Program-made: the position numbers and the translations under genes
Part shown: piece by piece, positions 15,397 to 25,701 of the stretch
How the letters are laid out: each line of letters begins with the position of its first letter
Position numbering within the stretch: the stretch's first letter is position 1
Notes under the pieces: model-generated
The model's input: the letters and a program-made list of their open reading frames with translations, nothing else
Databases searched by the model: none
What the model was told of the DNA's origin: nothing
Source: Mucor racemosus
Lineage: Eukaryota; Mucoromycota; Mucoromycetes; Mucorales; Mucoraceae
Length of the DNA: 64,000 nt
Reading direction: 5' to 3'
Assembly: GCA_027405735.1 (NCBI GenBank)
Contig: JAPEHQ010000001.1
Location: 4,774,001-4,838,000, forward strand

Positions 15397-17387
15397 TTAA
15401 TCTTGATTACTGAGATGTGAGAATGATACTGAAGTAGAAGAAGATGTTGATGCTTCTCCTTCTCCTCCTCCTCCTCCATTATGCATTGGGTGTTGTCGTT
15501 GCATCATGTTATAGTTTACCTGTGATATATTTTCTTCAACAAGATACAATATGTAATCATCGAGAAACAAACGCAATGTATGAAATGAAGTAAAGCTTGG
15601 AGAGTTTTGAACTGCCAAATCTTTCATAACCAATGCTGTATAGAAATTCCATTTCAATAAGAATTGTTTGCATTTAGACAAGTAAATATTAGCTTCATCG
15701 ACTGAAGTCTACATGAATGTATATTTTGATTAGAGCTATTTTATTCATGACAATATACCTGTTATGCTGTGCTACTTACGGGTGTATAACTCTTTAAATA
15801 TTTCTCGATTAGTGTTCCTAACCAAAACATCCAGTTTTCAATGTTTGGTTTGTTGTTTAATAATTGGTATACTTCTGTGCGTACTATATTTGTAACATTA
15901 ATAAATGTAAATATTTATCACTTATAAATACAAACTTACAAATATGTTTGATTTGTTGTGTATCGCAATCACAAACCCACAGTGTTTGATCTAAAATACC
16001 ATCTACATCAAAGTTATTCCAATCATGACACATGGCATTGACAAGATGTTGATGGTTTAAAATGTTGGCTGCGCTTTGAGCTGCAAAATTGAGTGAAAGT
16101 TGTCTACGAAATTTAGCTGAGAATATACGAGCAACTATAAAGATAAAAGAGAAATGTTAAAAACTGATATATTTTCATGCGTCTTGATTTATCAATAATT
16201 TACCATCGGCCTTTTTTTGAACTAAATTAGTAGGATAATGAATCAGAGAAGATTCAACGTAATCTCTGATTTCACGAGTGAAATATCTCAATGAACTTAC
16301 TGTTTCTTGAGCGAGCGGATGATTGATAGTTGGTAAAAAATTTGATATGATGGTATCGTAAAGTATGCAATCCCATTTCCATATCATTTCAATAATTTCA
16401 GGAACAGTTTGAATTAAATGAATAAAACGCTCAGGTAATTCTCGATAGAATGAATGCATAAGGTTTCGAATTGATTGTACTTGATTTGTGCCGATTAAAT
16501 GGAATATGTCTTTACAATGCTGTTCATAAGAATTCGTAAAATCTATAACCAGGGCACTTGTTACTTGATCGGTATATCTGAATGGTGGCAAAAGAGGCAA
16601 GGAGAAAGCAGGAAGTTGAGAATAATCAGCATTGGTATTTGATTGAAATGGAACCGAAGGGGTTGATGGAGCAGCAGATGAACTTGCTTCTGTGGAAGAA
16701 GTAGATGTTACTGTAGCAATGCTACCTGAAGTAAGACTTCTTCTATGGGATGAGCGTCTTCTAGAACCTGCATTATTATCTTGCATTAAGTCAACAATAG
16801 GAATTGCCACCGGGTCTTGGCTTGTTCTAACTCTAATACCACAATAATGATACTTGGATTGACCCCTTGTACCCAATCTTCTAGTCTTCAAATCTGGAAA
16901 TACATTTCTCAAAAGTTTACCGAATGTAGCAGAATTGACAGGTGTCAAATTATTTGCAATACAACTCGCTTGATAATGCTCATACATGTTTTTTCTGGGC
17001 ACATTATGGTTTTTTTCTCTAATATAATTTGTTTGAATCCTTTTAAAAAAAAAAGAGATTTATCAGTACAAGTACGTATGTGTGAGTGGTGTGTAAATTG
17101 ATCAAATCAAATCAAATGAAATTACCAGCTTGTCACTTGCAAACTTGCTTCTCTATCTGCAATAATACTTGGATCAATAGATTCAGGTTCGTTATTTGTT
17201 AATGAAACATCATGAGATTGATCTCTTGTATCAACAGCCTTTGCTTGCACTTGCTCATCGTCTTTTTACAAGGAAAAAGTTAATATCTCTGTAGGTGCTA
17301 TATCTTTTTATACCAACCCTGAACATGTTGGATATTTTCAGTCATTTTTGAGTTTGGGCTTGTTGAAGTTAAATCTACAACAGCCAT
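15397..17387 (-). CDS. RFX-family winged-helix transcription factor
   Basis: Six exons: 17387-17318, 17261-17126, 17039-16204, 16134-15940, 15883-15780 and 15708-15397, giving 550 residues. The RFX DNA-binding domain lies at about residues 72-135: VPRKNMYEHYQASC, then FGKLLRNVFPDLKTRRLGTRGQSKYHYCGIR. RFX proteins bind X-box palindromes (GTTGCC...GGCAAC type) in the nucleus. In yeast, Crt1/Rfx1 represses DNA-damage genes such as RNR; in fission yeast the family member is Sak1. A Ser/Arg-rich linker (SRRRSSHRRS) follows the domain. The C-terminal half is helical and conserved in style with the RFX extended region used for dimerisation. The tail has a Gly run and Ser/Thr tract. Which target genes apply here is unknown. 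Confidence 0.93.
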
Positions 17388-17513
17388 ACAAAAAATTGCA
17401 CGAAAAATAGATGTAAAGAAAAAAGAAGTGATAATATACAATAGAAAAGTGTAACGACAATTAAATATTTTTATTTCGGAGTGCTATAAATTGACAACGA
17501 AAAATGTTTGTAA

Positions 17514-19557
17514 TTAATCAACAGTTACGCGTGAGTCTACATAGGGGAACAGTTCAAAGAATGCCTAAAAACATCGATAATTGATTAGATGCGCAATCAA
17601 GCAATCGATCCTGAGAGAAATTACCTTTAATAAATCTGTGCCATTTTTGACATCATCTACCCCTCCAATTTCTCTAATAGAATGCATACTTAATTGAGGG
17701 TTACCAACATCTAGAATATCAAATTGTTTAATATCGTATTAACATGTTGTTATTAGTATAATTGTATATTACCAATCGTACGAAGACCGAGTTTAGCACT
17801 CAGCATGGGTCCAATAGTAGATCCACAAGATGAATCATTACGTACAACAAATTCCTAATCATCACATTAGTTTTTGCTAGCATTTAATACAAATTCTTCC
17901 GCATTGTAGTACCTGGATAGGAATCTCTTTTTGACGAGCAATTTCTTTAAGGATCAAACTAGTAGGTGCTGTTGTAGCATAACGCTAGTAGATAATTACA
18001 ATCAGTTTTCAACTATTCAAAAAATATGCATATAAAACTTACTTGATTAGCATTGATTTTGATGACGGTTCCTTTATGCATTTGAGGTCTGTGATTTTCC
18101 TCATATTTTTCTGTGTAATTGGGATGAACAGCATGTGCCATATCTGCACTAACCAACATACTTTTATGAACTGCTTGTTCAAATGCAACTTTAGGGTTCT
18201 TTGGTGATGATTTACTACCAATAGAAGATGATAAAATCCTCTCCATGGTACTGGGCAAAAGATTAGAATTAGCACCATGAGCAGATGTGCTTCCAATTTC
18301 CTCATTGTCGAATAATGAAATAAGACGAATATTTGTTTCATCAGACAAATCTTCTTTACTGGATTCAATCAATGCTTCTAGAGAACAATAAGACATGCCA
18401 AGATTATCTAATCTTGCAGAGAAAATGAATTCGTCATAAACGCCACCAAGGGTAGCCGGTTGTGTGTCGAATAAACATAATTCAAAATCACAGATCTGTC
18501 GTACTAGATTGATGTAAATATGTGCACTTGGGTGATATCATTGAAATAACATACCATCCACTTTCATAGTCTCTGCCAACATTTGAATCAGGGCAGGATG
18601 ATGATTTTTTGTTTGATCTGGACCCCATGATTTTTCCTCTTTGACAGCATTTAATGTCCTAAGAATGATTTTTAGCATTGTTTCCAAATTAAAATGTACA
18701 CGACTTACGATTTAGCAGCAGTAGCTAAAACAGGCAACATATGCGTTTCTTTGTTAAATTTGAATGCTTCGTTTGCAGACCCATCTAGATGAATAGCTAA
18801 TGTAGGTACACGCAAAATTGGCCTAATATTGAAGATGATTAAAATCATCTTGATCATACAAAAATAAATCCAAGTTTTCTTACTTTTTAATATGGACAAG
18901 CGTATGCTTGTATGATCCATCTTCTTGTTGTACCATAACACGGCCTGCAATGCCAAGGTCACGATCAAACCAAGTATGCCTAAATTCATATGATTCTTTC
19001 AATATTTTGTATTCTTGCATATTTCAAAAGAAAAATAATCAAGTTTACCAAATACCACCACCATAAAGCTGTACACCAACTTCAATATAGCCCACTTGTT
19101 CTTTTTTAGAGATGGGTTTTACTTTCAAACAAGGGGAATCCGTATGAGCTCCCACGATAGAAAACCCACCCTTTCCATGTTGATAATTATCGCCAATGAC
19201 AAATGCAACAATCGATGAGCCATTACGAGTGAAATAATATTTCCCTTTTCTTTTTAAATTCCATTCATCCTTCTCACTGATACGTTCAAACCCTGCTTTT
19301 TCTAAACGAGTAGAAGCTTCATGAACTACATGAAAGGGTGAAGGTGATGCATTGACAAAATCAATGAAATCAAGTGCCTGGCTTTTATGATCAAAACGGT
19401 GATGGTGTTGTTTATTTGTTGAGTATTCCATTTTCTGCTTTTCAGAAGACACAAACGAAGTAGCTATGAGTGTATTGGAAGATGTTGTTGATATACCGGT
19501 AGATCGTCTTTTCAAGGATTGGCTCAATGTTTTGAACAAATTTCCACAGCCTACCAT
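17514..19557 (-). CDS. Aspartyl aminopeptidase (peptidase family M18)
   Basis: Nine exons: 19557-19049, 18979-18884, 18822-18709, 18658-18555, 18503-18043, 17984-17913, 17854-17773, 17710-17625 and 17564-17514, giving 524 residues. The enzyme releases N-terminal Asp/Glu from peptides using a binuclear metal centre. Visible M18 features are AHTDSP (His about 138), RLDNL, FDNEEIGS (Glu pair about 342), SADMAHAVHPNY and SCGSTIGPML. The start is the ATG at 19557; the frame opens further upstream only with TTG. The first about 50 residues are basic and Ser/Thr-rich and lie before the family core, which begins at about DFIDFVNASPSPFH. They could be a targeting peptide, or translation could start at the internal Met in KMEYSTNK. 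Homologues include mammalian DNPEP and yeast Ape4. Confidence 0.94.
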
Positions 19558-20214
19558 GATAAACAGGAAAAAAAAAGACAAAAAGAAGGGGGTGTGAAAC
19601 GAGATGACTCAATTTATACTGTAATGTTGTAACCCCATTGTGATTACCTCTTTTTATTGCCAGCAGCTGATAAGAATAATGCAACGTTAACTTGAACCAC
19701 TGAAATTCAAGATATACTTCTTGATTATTTATTTGCACAAGATAGTATAAATGCAAATCTAAATTCCTTCCTTGTGAATGTTGGTTCCTGGTTACTACAG
19801 ATGTGCGCCTAAATGCTATAGGAACAAAAATCTGGCTGTCATGTCAATATTTATTTTCACTGATTTTAGTTTTTGGCTTGCAAAGATGCGGTGACTATAA
19901 TACCCTCTTAATTATTTACGTTAAAAAAATTAGAAAGCAAAAAATCATGCAATATGCAGTTAAAAATGGTTGCTCTGTGATCGCAGCTTCTTTTTTTGAT
20001 TAGCAAAATAAAAATAGCAAAACCGAAATGGTGAATTCGGTTTTCTTATCTTTTATTCACCAAGCTCCGCGATATGGAATAGACTCTTTCAAAATCTGAT
20101 TTAGCTTTTCCATTATAAGCTTTGCTGATAATTCCATATTGAATTTTATAAATGCTATTTTTCAGTTTCTAATCTTTAAATCGGAGCATAATCATCTTTC
20201 CTATAGCTAACGAA
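19558..20214. other. Intergenic: upstream of the M18 peptidase gene
   Basis: Promoter-side region, AT-rich, followed by the first family A fragment. Short frames at 19803-20003 show no recognisable protein. Confidence 0.4.
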
Positions 20215-20490
20215 AGGCTCAAAACGCGTAAAATTCACTGTTTTTTCCTTAAAAACTGGGTCCAATTTTTCATTCCTGCTCAGCTTTTTTTTTTCACCAA
20301 ATAATACCAAGAAAAGTTATATGTCAATGTACCTGAGATTTTCAGCTTTAATCCAAAGATGAGTGTCCAAAAATATCCTATTTTTTGCAGCTGATATTAA
20401 TTTTTTAGTGCTAATGTTTCAGATTTTTACGCGTATTTCACCGCTAAAAATTAAAAACTTTGAGCCATAATATCTCCGTTAAAAAATAAG
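20215..20490 (-). repeat. Repeat family A, copy 3a (fragment)
   Basis: This matches the minus-oriented arm at 46.3 kb: ggctcaaaacgcgtaaaatt, the actgggtccaatttttcat block and the ttttacgcgtatttcac block. It stops abruptly near 20490. Confidence 0.65.
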
Positions 20491-20789
20491 CTGTGTTTGT
20501 TTTGCCAATACTCATCATAGGTATCACATCCAAGGTCTCAGTCTATAATTGGTGTTATAGTAAATCAAAGCAGGTCATTGATTTACATCATATTCTTAGA
20601 TAGTAAAACCCTAGTAGTAATTATAATTAATATATATAAATACAATTATAGTCTTTCGTTTTGGTAAAACAGTAATGTGCGTAGATAGTAGAAAGTGATA
20701 ATTATACAAGGAATGCTATCCCAGATTAGTTAGCTCATTTTTACAATAAGAATTACAATGCAACTCAAAAGTTACTATAATAACCTGTG

Positions 20790-21180
20790 AACGTAACATA
20801 AAATTTGGAATGAGGGTATACAACCCATTATTTTTTTCGAGAAAAACCGAGGATATTCTTTTGTACACATTTTTGAGGACATCTCTACGAAAAATCAATA
20901 TTTTGAAGAAATTTAAATTGGGACCTAGAGAGCTCAACGAGGTTGATGATATGAATGTAAAAAAATTCTGCACAATTTTACGAATATTTTGGAATCTATT
21001 ACGAAAATGTCAAAAAAATGAAACAAAAAAAAAGATTCCCAGTTTTTTCAAACTCAGATATGCTAAAGAGAATTTTAAAACAAGTAAGTTTTATTATGAA
21101 AAAGTCTTTGGGCATCTTAATTTTTTGCAGAGATATTAAGGCTCAAAGTTTCAATTTTTCATATTTAAGCTGTAAAAACC
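20790..21180 (+). repeat. Repeat family A, copy 3b (fragment, opposite orientation)
   Basis: Matches the central part of the plus-oriented copies: ggaatgagggtatac at 20809, the gtacacatttttgagga block, and agagctcaacgaggttgatg. It lies inverted relative to copy 3a about 300 bp to the left, so the pair is a small foldback. Downstream, 21181-22984 holds no recognised gene. Confidence 0.65.
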
Positions 21181-22984
21181 AAAGTTGGAAGAAAAAATTA
21201 TCGGTTTCTCCGAATTTATTCGACAGATGCTATAGTGATAGTCTGTAGACAATTAATTGTTATTTGTAGCTCTTAAAAATCTGTATCCAATCAGACTAAT
21301 TTTAATAAGAAGTTTTTACTATTTTGTTATGAAAATCGCTCAAAATCGCGATTTTTGGATGGGGGTTGGGGTCAAAAAACAAGAGTACAACTTCAAATCT
21401 TCATTACTCCTTGAAAAATTAATTTTTTTGAAAAAACTAAAAACGGATCTATATATATTGCTGCTCGCAATTATCTTTATGGAACTGACATTTTGTTTGA
21501 TAACTTCCTGGAAAATGATATTAATAATTTATACATTTTTGGTGTGTTTTATGAATTAAATCCTTTGAATTTTTATTTTAGCTCTATTTGTATCTAACAA
21601 ATGATATACCTATAGTATAGACAAGAAACTTTTATTATAATTGCAAGTAATGTTTACTCAATAAAATCAATAGGTATGCTTGTTTTTCTGATATTCCTAT
21701 AATTTTTTGAACGGCTATATCTCCGCAAAACAAATAGCTAAAAATATATAAATCGCACCATAGTTACTGCAGCATTAACTTGTGTCAGAATCCACTCCTA
21801 CCTTAGCATATGAAAAAATTTATGGGAAAAATGTTGGAAACCTGATTTTTAGGAAAAAAAATCCATTTTAACTTGTGGAGTGTAACTTTTTTTAAATTAT
21901 GGAGTGTAACTTTTTTGACTGATGTCTCAACCCCTTATGGCATTGAGTATTTACCCCTTCAAGTCGGTCTAAATTACTTCAAAATACTTCAAATAACGAT
22001 GTTTTAATACTGCCCAATCGGTGAATAAATTTTGCCCAAAATTAAAGTTTTTTAACATATAGCAATTATTATTAAAACCGTCATCATTTAGACTGTTTAA
22101 TACAGTATATAAGATGTTTTAATCAATCAATTGTACAAAATTTTAGATGTTTTCTGAAAGCTATATATATACAAGGCTTTTATAATTTATTAATATAGAC
22201 TGATTTGTTCTGTGGTCACACCTAGATAAACTTAAACGAGTGATGATCGAAGATGTTAAATATTCAATGAAGATTTGATTTATCGAAACTTTGTAAATTA
22301 TTAAAATCAACGTAAAAAATACCGTTTATTAGAATGAATTAGATTTGCTTGGGTTTGTATAGCTATTGGAATTATGTAATAAGATCGAATGGACAGGGAG
22401 ATTATTATTAATCGATAAATGTGAATGGTAATAATATACTGTAATTAGAATAAACATATGGATATTATATGCTGTTATGTTTCAGTAGGAATATTGCTAT
22501 AAGTTATGTTTCATTATTAGTTTCTAAATAAAAGGAGCCAGTTATTAAATAATAGACCTTGCTAGATCTGTCAAAGGCCTCCAATATATGGAATTTTGTA
22601 ATTCTGATACAGTAGATCATATCAAAAACGAGTTATGGCTGATCTATTAGAACTAGGGATTACCGAATGACCAATTTAGAATATTTATCAAACCATCATG
22701 TTCAACATGCAAATCAAACAAGGTTACATTTCATGTATCTATCATTATTATGCTACTATTGAATCATATACAGTAAGCATAATCCCATCAGGTACGAATC
22801 GAGATCAGTTATTTTTCTGAAATGACAATGGCAGTTTTGGTCTATAAAGGGCGTCATTTCATTGCACTAAGGACATTATTACATCAATTAACTAGGACGC
22901 ATTTAAACTAACGTGGACGCCTGTTGATTTACTATAATACCGAATATAGAATGTGCGACCTAAGATATAACATTGTCATAACAC

Positions 22985-23780
22985 TGAGCTTTTTTTTATT
23001 CCATTTTTTTGACCTTTTCATAATAGATTTCAAGATATTCGCTATATTTAGTAGTATTTTTTTTTTACATTTGCTTCATAGAACTTGTTGAGCTCTATTA
23101 TACTGTATGCTATTTAGTTCTTTTCTGAATATTGATTTTTCGTGGAGATGTCCTCAAAAATGTGTACAGAAAAATATTCTCAGTTTAGTTTCAATTTTCC
23201 ATGTGTATACCCTCATCCCAAATTCAGAATTTGAAAAAAAAATTGACAAAAATCTCGCTTTCTCTACGAAAAATGGAGCTTAAAGGTTCAGTGATGGTTA
23301 GAGGTTAGATCAATAGATAATTAATCACTCATCATCTCCACTTCGTACTTTCGAGATATCTTCATAAAACGTAGTACACATATCCGAAAAATCTCCAAAA
23401 TTGCAATTGCATTCTACGCAAAATTTAGTATAAAACGTTTGTTTCAATTTATACAGATAGATACAGAATTCAAAACAATACAAAAAGCATTAGTCCAGCT
23501 TATTTTGTAATTCACGGGTTATTGAACAAACTTGCTTTTTGGATCATTTCGGATCAATTTTATAAATAAAAATTAAAATTCCATTTTTTTTAGATTTTAA
23601 GCTATAATATAAACTATAAACTATTATTTTGATTATCTAGACAAAAAATCAATATTTTTCACTGAAACAAAAGTGCAGCGTAAATTTCAACTGTATATAT
23701 CTTGTGTATACCAAAAATTAATTTCTCGGATACTGAGTTTAAATTTTACAATCAATTTTATGTCACTTTTAAGTAAATGT
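22985..23780 (-). repeat. Repeat family A, copy 4 (minus orientation, diverged)
   Basis: Same orientation as the 46.3 kb arm: tattgatttttcgtgga at 23132, gtataccctcatcccaaatt at 23205-23224, ctttctctacgaaaaat at 23258, and an aaaaatcaatatttttcact block at 23643. The region 23781-24300 to its right is AT-rich without features. Confidence 0.65.
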
Positions 23781-24528
23781 CCTTGTAGCCTGGTATTAAC
23801 CATTGTTATAATTAATGTTTATCACGGTGATGTATTGAAAGTAAAATAAAAGACAACTAACACTACTACGGGAAAAATAATCTAAAAATATATTAAATAA
23901 TACAAAAAATCCATATTAACATTAATTAATATGTACGTAAATGTACTTGTATGTTATCATCATGGTTTTCCTAGTTTAAATAATGTTAAAAATCAAAAAT
24001 TACATTATTTTTTCCATAGTGTAATAGAGTATTGCCAATGCAGAATTATCTATTAAATGAGCATCAGATTTTAAATTGTTATCCAAAACTATATAAATGA
24101 CTTATATAACAAATATAAAACGGTAAAGTAAAAATGAAATAGAAAATGTACAATGAAATATATAGAAAATAGTTCAAGGGTTCTTATAAAATAGTAAATG
24201 TAAAGTAAAGAATATCAAAAATGATCTGAAGAATAGTATACAGTATAATCAAAATATAGGTAAGAAATAAGATATCTTTATCAATTGTTCTTTTTAAATG
24301 TTGTTATTTATACTAATGTTTGTCTGTTAGAACATCCTTGATGTCGATAATGTTATTTGAATTTGATAATAAAATGTCTTTACTGACATCTAAAGAAAAA
24401 GTTGAGTTTGTAGATTATAATGATATGAGATGTTGTTACATCCGTATATTTCCATGAATATGTGTTGATTTATAATCACTGAGTAAAGATTTAGAAAGAT
24501 TAGACAAAGATTTCAGATATTGATCCTG

Positions 24529-24852
24529 TCAATATTCGGTTATGTTGTATTTATGGTAATTGAATCTGTTGTTCTTTTGTATGAGTTGTAAAATAATACA
24601 ATGGGAGATTAAATCAATAGTATATAAGGTTTGGTGAATTTCGTGTATGATTTGTGTTACTTCTGAACTAGAATCTGGAAGTATAATATAACTTTTGGGG
24701 ATCAAGATTGTTTGTTTATTTTTGACAGATAATTTATTTAAGAAAAAAAAAGAAGAGTAGCTGTTCGATTTGCAACAGTAGATACAAATAAATCTATAGA
24801 AAAGATTACACACAAAGTCTGTGTATATCTGACAACTGACATTAGTAGCCAT
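24529..24852 (-). pseudogene. Unrecognised coding-like stretch, probably broken
   Basis: A 107-codon frame opens with ATG 24852 only 40 bp beyond the 3' end of the tRNA. In the same frame, after a single TGA, another open run continues (QDQYLKSLSNLSKSLLSDYK), then more stops. The segment DSSSEVTQIIHEIHQTLYTID looks like a helical protein rather than random AT-rich translation. A frame slip would join an alternative N-terminal reading at a T9 run near 24737-24747. I do not recognise the family; it could be a decayed gene, a retroelement remnant or chance. Function not assigned. Confidence 0.25.
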
Positions 24853-24891
24853 TGGCTATATACACTATTTTTTTGGCAAAACAGCAAAATG

Positions 24892-24963
24892 TTCCCTGAC
24901 GGGGAATTGAACCCCGGCCGCGTCGGTGAGAGCGACGAATCCTAGCCACTAGACCATCAAGGA
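24892..24963 (-). tRNA. tRNA-Glu (anticodon CTC)
   Basis: Read on the minus strand, the acceptor arms TCCTTGA and TCAGGGA pair with one G-T wobble, with A as discriminator. The anticodon stem CGTCG/CGACG encloses the loop CTCTCAC, which places CTC at positions 34-36. The T arm is CCGGGGTTCAATTCCCCG. There is no intron. A short T run follows the 3' end. It decodes GAG codons. The 5' end directly touches an LTR-like element. Confidence 0.95.
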
Positions 24964-25195
24964 TGTTATATATCATGTCAAGTGTCATTTCTAATAAATA
25001 GTAATAGTAAATATATTAAGCTCACGTGATATATATCACGTGCATTCCGACCTTTTCGGTTCGATAGATCTGTTCGGTATTTAGTCACTACTAGTTATGA
25101 GTATATAAGCTTATGTTATATGCTTCAATAATAAACTCAACTTCTTTCTAATATAAATCTATTAGTATTACATTTATTAATAGTTGTTCCTTACA
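24964..25195 (+). mobile_element. Solo LTR-like element next to tRNA-Glu
   Basis: A 232-bp segment begins TGTTATATATC and ends CCTTACA, i.e. TGT...ACA. It holds a perfect 20-nt palindrome cacgtgatatatatcacgtg (25023-25042), a TATA box (gagtatataag, 25098-25108) and an AATAAA-like signal (aataataaact, 25127-25137), in the order expected of an LTR read on the plus strand. The left end touches base 1 of the tRNA gene, so it lies immediately upstream of tRNA transcription, a place favoured by Ty1/Ty3-type elements. No primer-binding site follows, so it would be a solo LTR. No target-site duplication is evident, which lowers confidence. Confidence 0.45.
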
Positions 25196-25701
25196 GAATA
25201 AGCATATAAAATATAACTGAAATATCTAGTAGATTTTGGCTATAGATACATAACCGTTATGACAATTATTAAATAGTAAAATATATAAAATAAAAATAAA
25301 CATTCAATCACATGATCCTTATCTAGCTTTTTTAAGCTCTTTGACATTGCATTATACTGTATTTTGAAGATACATGCTTCTGTAGAAACTAATAATTGTC
25401 GGCAGAGGAACAGATAAATAACACAAAATGGGATACTGAAATAGGGGTGTCAGTTCAAAGGCATTATTTTTGATTATCGTCAAAGAAAGATTTCTTTTAA
25501 ATTAAGGAAAACGTATGATTCATGCAAACAATTAATTACGATCAAGGCCAACAACAAGAGGAAATAATTTCATCTGATTTTTTTTGCGTAATATGAAAAG
25601 ATTTGCATATTATGCTACTATAGCTTCGATTATAATACTGATATGCAAATGTCACTTTTTTATTTTTGTTGTGTCTAGCCTTACAGATATCTCAAACTTT
25701 T
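25196..25701. other. Intergenic, AT-rich
   Basis: About 500 bp between the LTR-like element and the 3' end of the Crt10-like gene. No feature was recognised. Confidence 0.4.

Noticed and set aside
19558..19581. Longer N-terminus of the M18 peptidase
   Set aside because: The upstream codon is TTG, not ATG; the first ATG in frame is at 19557.
24959..25200. Target-site duplication around the LTR-like element
   Set aside because: The flanks aagga and gaata do not match, so I did not claim one.
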